Origin: Thalassolituus sp.
GTDB taxonomy: Bacteria; Pseudomonadota; Gammaproteobacteria; Pseudomonadales; Oceanobacteraceae
DNA: 9,256 nucleotides
Direction of reading: 5' to 3'
NCBI GenBank assembly: GCA_029212275.1
Contig: JARGOI010000072.1
Coordinates: 1-9,256, forward strand
The number at the start of each line of letters is the position of its first letter. Position 1 is the stretch's first letter. Shown here one piece after another: positions 1 to 6,259 of the stretch. Below the pieces are notes generated by a model. The model worked only from the letters and a program-made list of their open reading frames with translations. It was not told the DNA's origin and did no database searches. The position numbers and the translations under genes were made by a program.

Positions 1-1651
1 AGCGCACACGAATCTGCATCGCTGCATTTTGCGCCGCTTTGCCGTTTAAATCTGCGCCGGTAGACGCAGCCGTTGCCGAGGTATTTGCGACTTTACTGGT
101 ATCCGCCGCACTGGCTCGCACATTATCAAAGCTCACGCCCAATTCATGCGCGACTACCTGAGCTACTTTGGTATTTAAGCCTTGTCCCATTTCGGTACCA
201 CCATGACTGACCAGAACCGAACCGTCGGTATACACGTGCACCAGCGCACCGGCTTGGTTGAAGTGCTTTACGTTAAACGAGATACCAAACTTGCAGGGCG
301 TTAAATAAATGCCTTTTTTTACCACCGAGTTCACTTTGTTAAATTCTGCTACTGCTGCGCGACGCTGACGATAATCACTAGTTTCTACCAGCTCTGCCAC
401 CAGCTCATGAATCACGTTATCTTCAACCAGTTGGCCATACGGCGTCACGTTACGATCGTGCTTACCGTAAAAATTATTCATCCGCACTTCCAACGGATCA
501 AGGTTCAATGTCCGTGCGATATCATCCAAAATATATTCGATAGCGATGGCACCTTGAGGCCCACCAAAGCCACGAAAAGCGGTATTACTTTGGGTATTGG
601 TTTTGCCACAAGAGGATTTAATACTCACATCTTGTAAGAAATAGGCATTATCAAAATGACATAAGGCTCGGGTCGCTACTGGGCCGGATAAATCGGCAGA
701 AAAACCAGCACGAGACACCATATCAACAGCAACGCCCGTAATAACACCGTTACTGTCAAAACCCACATTGTAGTCGTAAGCGAAGCAGTGGCGCTTGCCG
801 GTAATCATCATGTCGTCATCACGGTCTGGACGAAGCTTAACCGGGCGATTTAATTTCCAAGCAGCTAGTGCAGCAATGGCACAAAAAATACCCGACTGGG
901 ATTCTTTGCCCCCAAAACCACCGCCCATACGACGCATTTCTACCACGACTTGGTGAGCACGCAAATTCAACAAATGACAAACAATGTGCTGCATTTCGGT
1001 GGGATGCTGGGTGGAGCAATACACATGAAAACCCGCATTTTCTTTTGGAATGACATAAGAAATCTGTCCTTCCAAATAAAATTGCTCTTGTCCACCCACG
1101 TCAAAACTGCCGGACAATTGATGCTCACTTTGTTGCATCGCTTGATCCGGTTCACCGCGGATTAATGCCATCGGTGGAATCACATAAGACTTGGCGTCAT
1201 GCGCATCACGGGGGTACAAAATAGCGGGTAATTCTTCGTATTCGATATTGCCCATCCGTGCAGCCCTGCGGGCTTGATCACGGGTTTCAGCGATGACTGC
1301 AAAAATCGGCTGCCCAATGTATTGCACAATATCTTCGGCCAATACCGGATCATCATGAAGAATTGGCCCGCAATCATTCAGACCAGGTATATCAGCTGCC
1401 GTCAGAACCGCGACCACACCTGGGGCTGATTTTACCGCCGACAAATCGATACTAGTAATTTTGGCATGTGCTTGTCCGCTTAAACCGAGCGCACAATGTA
1501 AGGTACCTTGCACTTCGCCAATATCATCGATGTAGGTTGCTTCGCCTGACACATGCAGATGCGCAGACTCGTGCTTAATTGAAGTCTCAGCCGCTGTTTC
1601 AATAGACGCATTGCCGTTTAAATCACCCTGTTTTTTTTCGAAAGCCGTCAT
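1..1651 (-). CDS. xdhB: Xanthine dehydrogenase molybdenum-binding (large) subunit, partial; C-terminus beyond window
   Basis: Catalytic subunit of the cytoplasmic XdhA2B2 enzyme, which hydroxylates hypoxanthine to xanthine and then urate at a molybdopterin centre. I translated the reverse strand from ATG 1651-1649; it stays open to position 1 (550 codons, roughly 70% of the usual length). Compared with bovine xanthine oxidoreductase as I remember it, key residues are present at matching spacing: Q215 (STQ, bovine Q767), catalytic-site E250 in GGGFGGKE (E802), substrate-binding R328 in TRALCHFDN (R880), R360 and F362 in NTAFRGFGGPQG (R912/F914), and F459 in KFGISF (F1009). The catalytic glutamate equivalent to bovine E1261 falls outside the window. 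The start overlaps the xdhA stop as ATGA, with GGAGGT six bases upstream inside xdhA, so the two are translationally coupled. No frameshift is seen. Aldehyde oxidases share the fold, but the neighbouring permease and E250/R328 favour xanthine dehydrogenase. Confidence 0.96.
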   Translation of the reverse strand, partial: MTAFEKKQGDLNGNASIETAAETSIKHESAHLHVSGEATYIDDIGEVQGTLHCALGLSGQAHAKITSIDLSAVKSAPGVVAVLTAADIPGLNDCGPILHDDPVLAEDIVQYIGQPIFAVIAETRDQARRAARMGNIEYEELPAILYPRDAHDAKSYVIPPMALIRGEPDQAMQQSEHQLSGSFDVGGQEQFYLEGQISYVIPKENAGFHVYCSTQHPTEMQHIVCHLLNLRAHQVVVEMRRMGGGFGGKESQSGIFCAIAALAAWKLNRPVKLRPDRDDDMMITGKRHCFAYDYNVGFDSNGVITGVAVDMVSRAGFSADLSGPVATRALCHFDNAYFLQDVSIKSSCGKTNTQSNTAFRGFGGPQGAIAIEYILDDIARTLNLDPLEVRMNNFYGKHDRNVTPYGQLVEDNVIHELVAELVETSDYRQRRAAVAEFNKVNSVVKKGIYLTPCKFGISFNVKHFNQAGALVHVYTDGSVLVSHGGTEMGQGLNTKVAQVVAHELGVSFDNVRASAADTSKVANTSATAASTGADLNGKAAQNAAMQIRVR

Positions 1652-3162
1652 TGGGTGACCTCCAGTTGAGTAAATACCCGCGTTTGTGGTGCCGAAAGTG
1701 GCAGCTGCTGGCGCGTTTCTAAATAAAACCGTTTTAATAAATTACGTGCCACCAAAGAACGGTATTGCGCGCTGGCACGCATGTCCGACATAGGTGAATA
1801 ATCATTATCTAATGCCAGTATGGCAGCATTTAAGGTAATTTCTAACCAAGGCTGCCCCAGTAGAGCAGCTTCGCACTGGCTTGCACGTTTCGAAGTCGCC
1901 GCCATGCCACCAAAAGCAACACGTGCTTCGGTGATGATGTTGTTTTCTAAGCGAACTTGAAATGCGGCACAGACCGCTGAAATATCTGAGTCGTAGCGTT
2001 TACACACTTTCCAAGTACGGAAATACTGGTCTGCTTGTGGTTTTGGAATTTCGATTGCCGCAAGCACTTCATCGTCACGACGGTCTTGCTTCATATAATC
2101 TAAATACAAGTCTTCTAATGGCATCGAGCGTTCGCCATCAATGCTTGTAAGCACAACTTTGGCCCCTACCGAAATTAGCCAGGGCGCAGAATCACCAATC
2201 GGTGAACCATTGGCTAAATTACCACCTAACGTGCCAGCATTGCGAATAGGCACAGACGCAAAACGCTGCCAAAGTTCGTAAGTTTGAGGATAGTATTTTT
2301 GCAAAGTCTGATAGGCATCGGTTAAAGAGACACCGGCACCGATAACAATACTGTCATCTTTTTCCGTCATCTCTTTCAATTCTTGCACTTCACCAATATA
2401 GAGAATTGTTCCTAACTCACGAAACTGTTTGCTCACCCACAAACCCACATCGGTGCCACCGGCAAGAATGGTACTCTTAGGAAATAGGCGGCGTAAATTG
2501 GTTAACTCTTGCAAGGTTTTAGGTGCATAAAAGGCATCAGCGTCAGACTCGTAATTTAAGCTGGTGTTACGTTCTACCGTGGTGAGTTTAGACAATGCTT
2601 CTTTTGGATCAAACTCAACAGGAGGCAAATCAAACATCGCCATGCCCGCTTCGATAATCGGTTTATATCCTGTGCAGCGGCATAAGTTTCCCGATAGTAC
2701 GTCGCTGAGCTCCTGTTTGGATGGCGCTGCGCTTATCGAGGTGGGTGAGTATTGAGCAGAGCTGGTTTGGGTTTTATCGACATAATAACCCCATAACGAC
2801 ATAACAAAACCGGGCGTACAAAAACCGCATTGCGAACCATGACAGGCGACCATGGCTTGTTGTACAGGATGTAAATCGCCATTCGCTTGCTTGAGATATT
2901 CCACCGTGTAGAGCAATTTGCCATCCAAGGTAGGCACAAATTGAATGCAGGCATTGACGCTGCGCAGTTGTAAATCATTTCCCCTGCGCTCGCCAACAAT
3001 GACAGTACAGGCTCCACAATCGCCTTCAGCACAGCCTTCTTTGGTTCCGTTTAAATGTATGTCTTCACGCAAAAAGCGCAACACTGACAAAGTCGGCGCG
3101 ACACCCTGCAAACTGATAGGACGATCATTTAATAAAAATTTTACCGATGTTTCGGATGTCAT
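1648..3162 (-). CDS. xdhA: Xanthine dehydrogenase small subunit (2x[2Fe-2S] and FAD domains)
   Basis: Electron-transfer subunit of xanthine dehydrogenase: it carries electrons from the molybdenum centre in XdhB through two iron-sulfur clusters to FAD and NAD+. 504 aa from ATG 3162; an in-frame TTG six codons upstream is less likely because AAGGAAGG sits just before the ATG. Residues 1-85 form a plant-type ferredoxin fold with C44, C49, C52 and C72. The helical second-cluster domain has C112 and C115 (CGFC) and C161 and C163 (LCRCTGYKPI). From about 205 on is the FAD-binding domain, with ILAGGTDVG (232-240) and RNAGTLGGNLANGSPIGD (307-324), then a CO-dehydrogenase-flavoprotein-type C-terminal domain including KRYDSDISAV (388-397). 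Length fits fused XdhA proteins (about 460-500 aa). An unusually Ser/Thr-rich stretch (about 131-149) separates the two halves of the second-cluster domain. Overlaps xdhB by 4 bp and follows the permease gene. Confidence 0.97.
   Translation of the reverse strand: MTSETSVKFLLNDRPISLQGVAPTLSVLRFLREDIHLNGTKEGCAEGDCGACTVIVGERRGNDLQLRSVNACIQFVPTLDGKLLYTVEYLKQANGDLHPVQQAMVACHGSQCGFCTPGFVMSLWGYYVDKTQTSSAQYSPTSISAAPSKQELSDVLSGNLCRCTGYKPIIEAGMAMFDLPPVEFDPKEALSKLTTVERNTSLNYESDADAFYAPKTLQELTNLRRLFPKSTILAGGTDVGLWVSKQFRELGTILYIGEVQELKEMTEKDDSIVIGAGVSLTDAYQTLQKYYPQTYELWQRFASVPIRNAGTLGGNLANGSPIGDSAPWLISVGAKVVLTSIDGERSMPLEDLYLDYMKQDRRDDEVLAAIEIPKPQADQYFRTWKVCKRYDSDISAVCAAFQVRLENNIITEARVAFGGMAATSKRASQCEAALLGQPWLEITLNAAILALDNDYSPMSDMRASAQYRSLVARNLLKRFYLETRQQLPLSAPQTRVFTQLEVTQ
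1658..1663 (-). promoter_or_regulatory. Ribosome binding site of xdhB, inside the end of xdhA
   Basis: GGAGGT on the minus strand lies six bases before the xdhB ATG and is made from the last codons of xdhA. With the ATGA stop/start overlap it fixes the xdhB start and suggests coupled translation of the two subunits. Confidence 0.85.
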
Positions 3163-3166
3163 ATGA

Positions 3167-3174
3167 CCTTCCTT
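3167..3174 (-). promoter_or_regulatory. Ribosome binding site of xdhA
   Basis: AAGGAAGG on the minus strand ends four bases before ATG 3162. It decides the start in favour of this ATG rather than the TTG at 3180, because the site lies inside the would-be TTG extension. It begins only six bases after a large hairpin (3181-3235). Confidence 0.75.
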
Positions 3175-3180
3175 ACGCAA

Positions 3181-3235
3181 ATGAGTGTTTTAAGGCTCCG
3201 CTGAATAATTCAGTCGCGCCTTAATAAACACTCAT
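3181..3235. repeat. 55-bp near-perfect inverted repeat (hairpin) between permease and xdhA
   Basis: Outer arms ATGAGTGTTT (3181-3190) and AAACACTCAT (3226-3235) pair over 10 bp. After a 2-base bulge (3224-3225), TAAGGC (3191-3196) pairs with GCCTTA (3218-3223). A 4x4 internal loop follows, then a tip CTGAA/TTCAG (3201-3205 and 3209-3213) around TAA. It occupies half of the 110-bp gap in the presumed permease-xdhA transcript and ends just before the xdhA ribosome binding site. No T-run follows on either strand, so it is not a standard terminator. It could be an mRNA processing or attenuation hairpin, an operator, or a small mobile palindromic repeat. Confidence 0.8.
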
Positions 3236-3272
3236 AATGAAAATTTAACTGTGCAAAATCTGTTGATGATTT

Positions 3273-4829
3273 TTATTTACCGTCTTCCCAGAGAGGTTCG
3301 ATGTCCTCATCTTGCTCCAGCGGGAATCGAGAAAGCACCAACAATAAAACGGCTAAAATAATATAACCCCAAATAACAGGTGAACTGAAATTAAACCAAT
3401 GCAAGCTGGCGTCGTGAATCACGCCGAAGCCGGTTAAAACCGCCGCTATAAAAGCGACCAAGGAGGCTTGAGGAATTTTCTTATCAATCAAAAATACGGC
3501 AAATGCGCCCCATAACATGCCACTAATAATTGCGCCGTTCGCAAGCGTCGACTGACCAATCACATGTGCACCTTGGGTTTGCATCGCCGACACAAAGGCA
3601 TCGTCAAGCAATCCTGGTACTTTTTCCAAGCCCATGCTCTGTAATGCATTTAAAACTGAGCCCCATTTCACTGCAATAATGCCAGACACATGCGGTAAGA
3701 AAGCAACCGCCACCGCAATGTGGTGCGCCGGAGAGACCGAACGGAAAGACGTTGCGATGATCGAAATACCGACAAACACCAAAATAGGTGCCACTGCCGC
3801 TTCAGGGATTAATGCACCCAAGAAAGCCACTAAGCCAAATAATGCACCAATAAAGAATACAATCCCCACGCCCAAGGCATAGCCAGAACCCGCTTTCATG
3901 CGCTTATACGCCGGATGACCAATATATACTGTGGTTGGAAATGGCGAACCGAATACACCACCGATCATAGTGCCCACGCCATCAGTGATTTGGCACACAC
4001 CGACAGGATATTTGTCGCCAACACTGTCCGCTGACTCAACGTTATTCATTGTTTCGATAAAGTTATAAATTTGTACCGGAATAAGAATGGCTAAAATCGC
4101 AGGATTATCAAAAATGTACTGAATACCTATCCATAGGTCGCCAATCCAAGGAATAGGAGGATAAAAGCCCATACCTTCAGAGCTAAATGACGCTTCACCG
4201 GTGAGCAAACCAATAACAGTACCGGCAACCAATGCCATTAAACCCGCAGGGATACCAAAGGGTAATTTATAACGGCCCACCATCCCCCAAAGAACAAACG
4301 CTAATGCGGTAAAACCAATGATCGGATTTTCATAAATTCTGGCCATTGCGACGGTAGCAATAAACACCAAAGCAATACCCGCTAAAGTACCCAGCATACC
4401 AGCGCGAGGCGTCACTCGCTTAAGCCAAGGGCCAATCACCGAACCCATTAATTCAATCGCACCCCCTAATACACCGGCGGCAATCCCTACTTGCCAAGCC
4501 AACATCGAATCGCCAGTGGCCCAGTAAATAGGGCCAATAACACCAAATAAATAAACGAACATGACTGGCGTACTAATACCATAGGGCAAGGCGGTGACAT
4601 CTGTGCGGCCTTCTTTTTTGGCCAGTCGTTGCGCAAGATAAACATAGACCACCACCCCAAGCAAAATGGACATCGCTGCGCCCGGTAAGATGCGTCCAAA
4701 TACCACCTCTGGAGACATGCCAATCACATATCGACACACCGCAGAAATAATTAATAAGTTGGCTAAATTATCCGCAAACAGCGCCCAGAAGGCACTGAGA
4801 TCATTGCGTGCAAAAATAGGAGATTTCAT
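3273..4829 (-). CDS. NCS2/AzgA-superfamily nucleobase permease, probably for purines
   Basis: 518-aa inner-membrane protein, almost wholly hydrophobic with about 12-14 predicted transmembrane segments and an acidic C-terminal tail (EQDEDIEPLWEDGK). It resembles the xanthine/uracil permease superfamily. TALPYGISTP (79-88) recalls the early loop motif; NFIETMNNVESAD (256-268) matches the segment-8 region that carries the substrate-binding acidic residue in this superfamily (here E259); and FGSPFPTTVYIG (293-304) with AYKRMKAGSGYA (307-318) recalls the segment-10 signature. It differs from typical UraA/XanQ or AzgA proteins, so the substrate cannot be read from sequence; position upstream of xdhAB suggests hypoxanthine, xanthine or a related purine. 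Start ATG 4829 has AAAGGA seven bases upstream. A sigma-54-like promoter precedes it. The uncertainty is in the substrate, not in its being a permease. Confidence 0.88.
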   Translation of the reverse strand: MKSPIFARNDLSAFWALFADNLANLLIISAVCRYVIGMSPEVVFGRILPGAAMSILLGVVVYVYLAQRLAKKEGRTDVTALPYGISTPVMFVYLFGVIGPIYWATGDSMLAWQVGIAAGVLGGAIELMGSVIGPWLKRVTPRAGMLGTLAGIALVFIATVAMARIYENPIIGFTALAFVLWGMVGRYKLPFGIPAGLMALVAGTVIGLLTGEASFSSEGMGFYPPIPWIGDLWIGIQYIFDNPAILAILIPVQIYNFIETMNNVESADSVGDKYPVGVCQITDGVGTMIGGVFGSPFPTTVYIGHPAYKRMKAGSGYALGVGIVFFIGALFGLVAFLGALIPEAAVAPILVFVGISIIATSFRSVSPAHHIAVAVAFLPHVSGIIAVKWGSVLNALQSMGLEKVPGLLDDAFVSAMQTQGAHVIGQSTLANGAIISGMLWGAFAVFLIDKKIPQASLVAFIAAVLTGFGVIHDASLHWFNFSSPVIWGYIILAVLLLVLSRFPLEQDEDIEPLWEDGK

Positions 4830-4836
4830 GAAAGGT

Positions 4837-4842
4837 TCCTTT
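4837..4842 (-). promoter_or_regulatory. Ribosome binding site of the permease
   Basis: AAAGGA on the minus strand, seven bases before ATG 4829. The next bases (CCTTT, 4830-4834) are complementary to it, and a GC-rich hairpin starts five bases upstream, so initiation may be influenced by leader structure. Confidence 0.75.
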
Positions 4843-4847
4843 AGAAT

Positions 4848-4864
4848 GGTGGCGAATGGCCACC
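4848..4864 (-). repeat. GC-rich hairpin in the permease leader
   Basis: GGTGGC (4848-4853) and GCCACC (4859-4864) are perfect 6-bp arms around a 5-base loop. No T-run follows on either strand, so it is not a terminator. It lies between the predicted sigma-54 start site and the ribosome binding site, and abuts the 9-bp inverted repeat at 4865-4914. It could be an mRNA 5' stability or translation-control hairpin. Confidence 0.6.
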
Positions 4865-4914
4865 TTGGCTATCGACATGAATCTGTATTTGCATCATATA
4901 TGCCAGATAGCCAA
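4865..4914. repeat. 9-bp inverted repeat bracketing the sigma-54-like promoter
   Basis: TTGGCTATC (4865-4873) and GATAGCCAA (4906-4914) are perfect inverted copies, 41 bp apart centre to centre, close to four helical turns. The upstream arm ends directly at the -24 element and the downstream arm lies just after the predicted start site. As RNA, the arms could extend through GGCAU/AUGUC after a one-base bulge. Either a paired operator for a repressor that loops over the promoter, or an RNA stem if transcription starts further upstream. Confidence 0.6.
4889..4906 (-). promoter_or_regulatory. Candidate sigma-54 (-24/-12) promoter of the permease operon
   Basis: The minus strand reads C-TGGCAT-ATATGA-TGCAA from 4906 to 4889. 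Against the consensus YTGGCACG-N4-TTGCW, the invariant GG (4904-4903) and GC (4892-4891) are at correct spacing, and TGGCA and TGCA are intact; mismatches are only at less conserved positions. The predicted start is near 4879, giving a leader of about 50 nt with one hairpin. Sigma-54 control fits a gene set that obtains nitrogen from purines. Sequence match only. Confidence 0.5.
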
Positions 4915-5001
4915 TTGCTTTGTAAAAGACAAAAACTTGAAGGAAAAGAGGGTTTTAGCGACTTATTGCGCGACTCTGCGCACCAAACGGGGTACGTGCT
5001 A

Positions 5002-5043
5002 TCGTAAATGCACACAAAAAAAGCGATTTTTGTGCATCTACGA
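5002..5043. promoter_or_regulatory. Long imperfect inverted repeat upstream of the permease promoter; possible enhancer site or terminator
   Basis: Arms TCGTA-a-ATGCAC-ac-AAAAA (5002-5020) and TTTTT-GTGCAT-c-TACGA (5027-5043) pair over 16 bp, with one mismatch and a 2-base bulge, around AAGCGA. It lies about 125-165 bp upstream of the predicted sigma-54 start, the usual place for an activator binding site. It is also about 40 bp downstream of the transglutaminase stop and could form a stem in that transcript, but the stem is AT-rich near the loop and no T-run follows, so a terminator role is less convincing. Confidence 0.5.
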
Positions 5044-5080
5044 CTCGAAGCTTCCTTGCCAGTGAAAAATTCTCATTAAT

Positions 5081-5887
5081 TTAGCGAGCTTGCCCATTCG
5101 GAGCCGAAATTTGGTCAACTTGCACAATCATATTTTGCAGCTCTACCGGACTGCCAAACTGGGTATAAATAGCAACATCCGCTGCATCGCGGCCGAACGC
5201 AATGGCTACACGCCCGCCTTCATAACTTGTTTGGGTTGAATCAAAGGTATACCAGCGATTGCCAACATACGCCTCAAACCAAGCGTGCAAATCCATCGGC
5301 TCTAGACCTTCTAAGTACCCTACCACCATGCGTGCAGGAATAGACAGCGCTCGACAGCAAGCAATGCCTAAGTGCGCCATGTCACGACACACGCCAAAGC
5401 CCTGCTGATTGACTTCCGAAGCATTAATAATTTGCTGACCTTGGCCTGGGGTATACTCAATGGCATTACGAATATAGTTAACGATCGCTTCGCATTGGTC
5501 ATATCCTGGGGTATGCCCAACAACCAAAGAGGATGCCATCTCGGTAAAACGATCCGAATCACAGTAGCGACTGGGATGTAAAAACGGCAATGTATCATCG
5601 GGCAAATTTTGTACTTCAACAAAAGGCGCACCGGGAGACGTATCAGAATAATCGGCGGTTTCAATCGTGACCGAGGTATGAATCGAAAAATACCCCGGTG
5701 GCGCGACTAAGCGCTGGCATAAGTTGCCAAAAGAGTCAGTGAACTCTACCGCCGAGACACTGGGCGTTAACACGTATTCTTCTTTCGCTATCCACTGTTG
5801 ACTGCCACTGCGTGGGCGCAGCATCAAGACAAAGGGGGTTGCCACGGGAATATTAAATTCAAGGTCACACGAAGTGTTCAGCCACAT
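5081..5887 (-). CDS. Transglutaminase-like cysteine protein (papain-fold superfamily)
   Basis: 268 aa from ATG 5887. The transglutaminase-like core (about 125-225) shows the full catalytic triad in order: C167 in GFGVCRDMAHL, H201 in DLHAWFEAYV, and D216 in WYTFDST. The N-terminal 120 residues look like the beta-rich domain common in bacterial family members. No signal peptide or membrane segment is visible, so it is probably cytoplasmic. Related proteins act as proteases, amidases or crosslinkers and most have no known substrate; none can be assigned here. Start: GGAAGGA six bases upstream of ATG 5887 is strong. An in-frame ATG at 5968 would add 27 residues encoded partly by 15-bp repeats and has no good ribosome binding site. 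It is 251 bp upstream of the permease, with promoter-like sequence between, so a link to purine use is not implied. Confidence 0.88.
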   Translation of the reverse strand: MWLNTSCDLEFNIPVATPFVLMLRPRSGSQQWIAKEEYVLTPSVSAVEFTDSFGNLCQRLVAPPGYFSIHTSVTIETADYSDTSPGAPFVEVQNLPDDTLPFLHPSRYCDSDRFTEMASSLVVGHTPGYDQCEAIVNYIRNAIEYTPGQGQQIINASEVNQQGFGVCRDMAHLGIACCRALSIPARMVVGYLEGLEPMDLHAWFEAYVGNRWYTFDSTQTSYEGGRVAIAFGRDAADVAIYTQFGSPVELQNMIVQVDQISAPNGQAR

Positions 5888-5893
5888 AATCTT

Positions 5894-5900
5894 TCCTTCC
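5894..5900 (-). promoter_or_regulatory. Ribosome binding site of the transglutaminase-like gene
   Basis: GGAAGGA on the minus strand, six bases before ATG 5887. It supports the short start over the in-frame ATG at 5968. Confidence 0.75.
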
Positions 5901-5905
5901 AAAAA

Positions 5906-5950
5906 TGGATTTATGGATCTAATGCTTATAGATTTAGTGTTTATGGATTT
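5906..5950. repeat. Three imperfect 15-bp tandem repeats in the transglutaminase leader
   Basis: Plus-strand units are TGGATTTATGGATCT (5906-5920), AATGCTTATAGATTT (5921-5935) and AGTGTTTATGGATTT (5936-5950), sharing a core of roughly TTATGGATTT. The array ends six bases upstream of the ribosome binding site. Because 15 is a multiple of three, the reading frame stays open through it, which explains the apparent N-terminal extension (pentapeptides such as SINTK, SISIR, SINPF). Could be multiple regulator sites or simple tandem duplication. Confidence 0.6.
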
Positions 5951-6084
5951 ACCGATGCATCTGCGCATCTACTGTTCTGTTAGCGAAGATAAAAGCTGAC
6001 ATCAAGCAAAGACCATTGAGTGAAAAATAGATTACTGAAACGACTAAGCGTTCACATTAGCAGCAATTCATTTTTTTTATCCAT

Positions 6085-6113
6085 CAATTAATGCCAATCA
6101 TTACAGTTAATGC
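6085..6113. repeat. 10-bp direct repeat, possible operator
   Basis: CAATTAATGC (6085-6094) and CAGTTAATGC (6104-6113) differ at one base and are spaced 19 bp start to start, close to two helical turns. Between them TAATG-ccaat-CATTA (6089-6103) adds an inverted repeat. This pattern suits a dimeric regulator in a divergent promoter region, but in AT-rich DNA it may be chance. Confidence 0.35.
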
Positions 6114-6223
6114 AAAGCCTAGGTACCGTTCGTCCAGTTCGAAGGAACTAACTGCATATTTACCCTCTAATATTTCATATCATATTTTTGTTATGTGTTT
6201 TCCAAAATAATTAATATTTGCTA

Positions 6224-6246
6224 TGTGACCATTGCAAGGTGTCACA
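6224..6246. repeat. Inverted repeat just upstream of the yahK ribosome binding site
   Basis: TGTGAC (6224-6229) and GTCACA (6241-6246) are perfect 6-bp arms separated by 11 bases, ending eight bases before the ribosome binding site. Could be a repressor operator or a leader hairpin. The TGTGA/TCACA spacing is 13, not the 6 of a CRP site. Confidence 0.45.
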
Positions 6247-6254
6247 AGCATTAC

Positions 6255-6259
6255 AGGAG
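6255..6259 (+). promoter_or_regulatory. Ribosome binding site of yahK
   Basis: AGGAG, seven bases before ATG 6267. It fixes the start at 6267; the in-frame ATG at 6195 would add 24 residues that run across the inverted repeat and do not resemble the family. Confidence 0.8.

Noticed and set aside
407..1377. Several 60-76 codon open frames on both strands
   Set aside because: All fall inside the continuous xdhB reading frame, which I followed from 1651 to 1 without a stop and which carries the catalytic motifs.
4666..5007. 113-codon plus-strand open frame across the permease start and its leader
   Set aside because: It overlaps the conserved permease N-terminus and the promoter-region repeats and resembles no family. 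The shorter frame at 4856-5065 is rejected for the same reasons.
5008..5037. NtrC binding site
   Set aside because: TGCAC and GTGCA halves are present but about 18 bases apart, while NtrC sites have a much shorter centre. Retained only as a generic inverted repeat.
4830..5080. Known purine riboswitch in the permease leader
   Set aside because: I looked for the guanine/adenine aptamer core (two kissing hairpin loops and a conserved UCUACC junction) and did not find it. I cannot recall the xanthine (NMT1) consensus well enough to test it; a covariance-model scan of the minus strand would decide.
5888..5968. N-terminal extension of the transglutaminase-like protein from ATG 5968
   Set aside because: No good ribosome binding site precedes 5968, the added residues come from the 15-bp repeats, and ATG 5887 has GGAAGGA at ideal spacing.
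6224..6246. CRP site (TGTGA...TCACA)
   Set aside because: The half-sites are 13 bases apart rather than 6, so CRP would not bind them as a normal site. Kept only as an inverted repeat.
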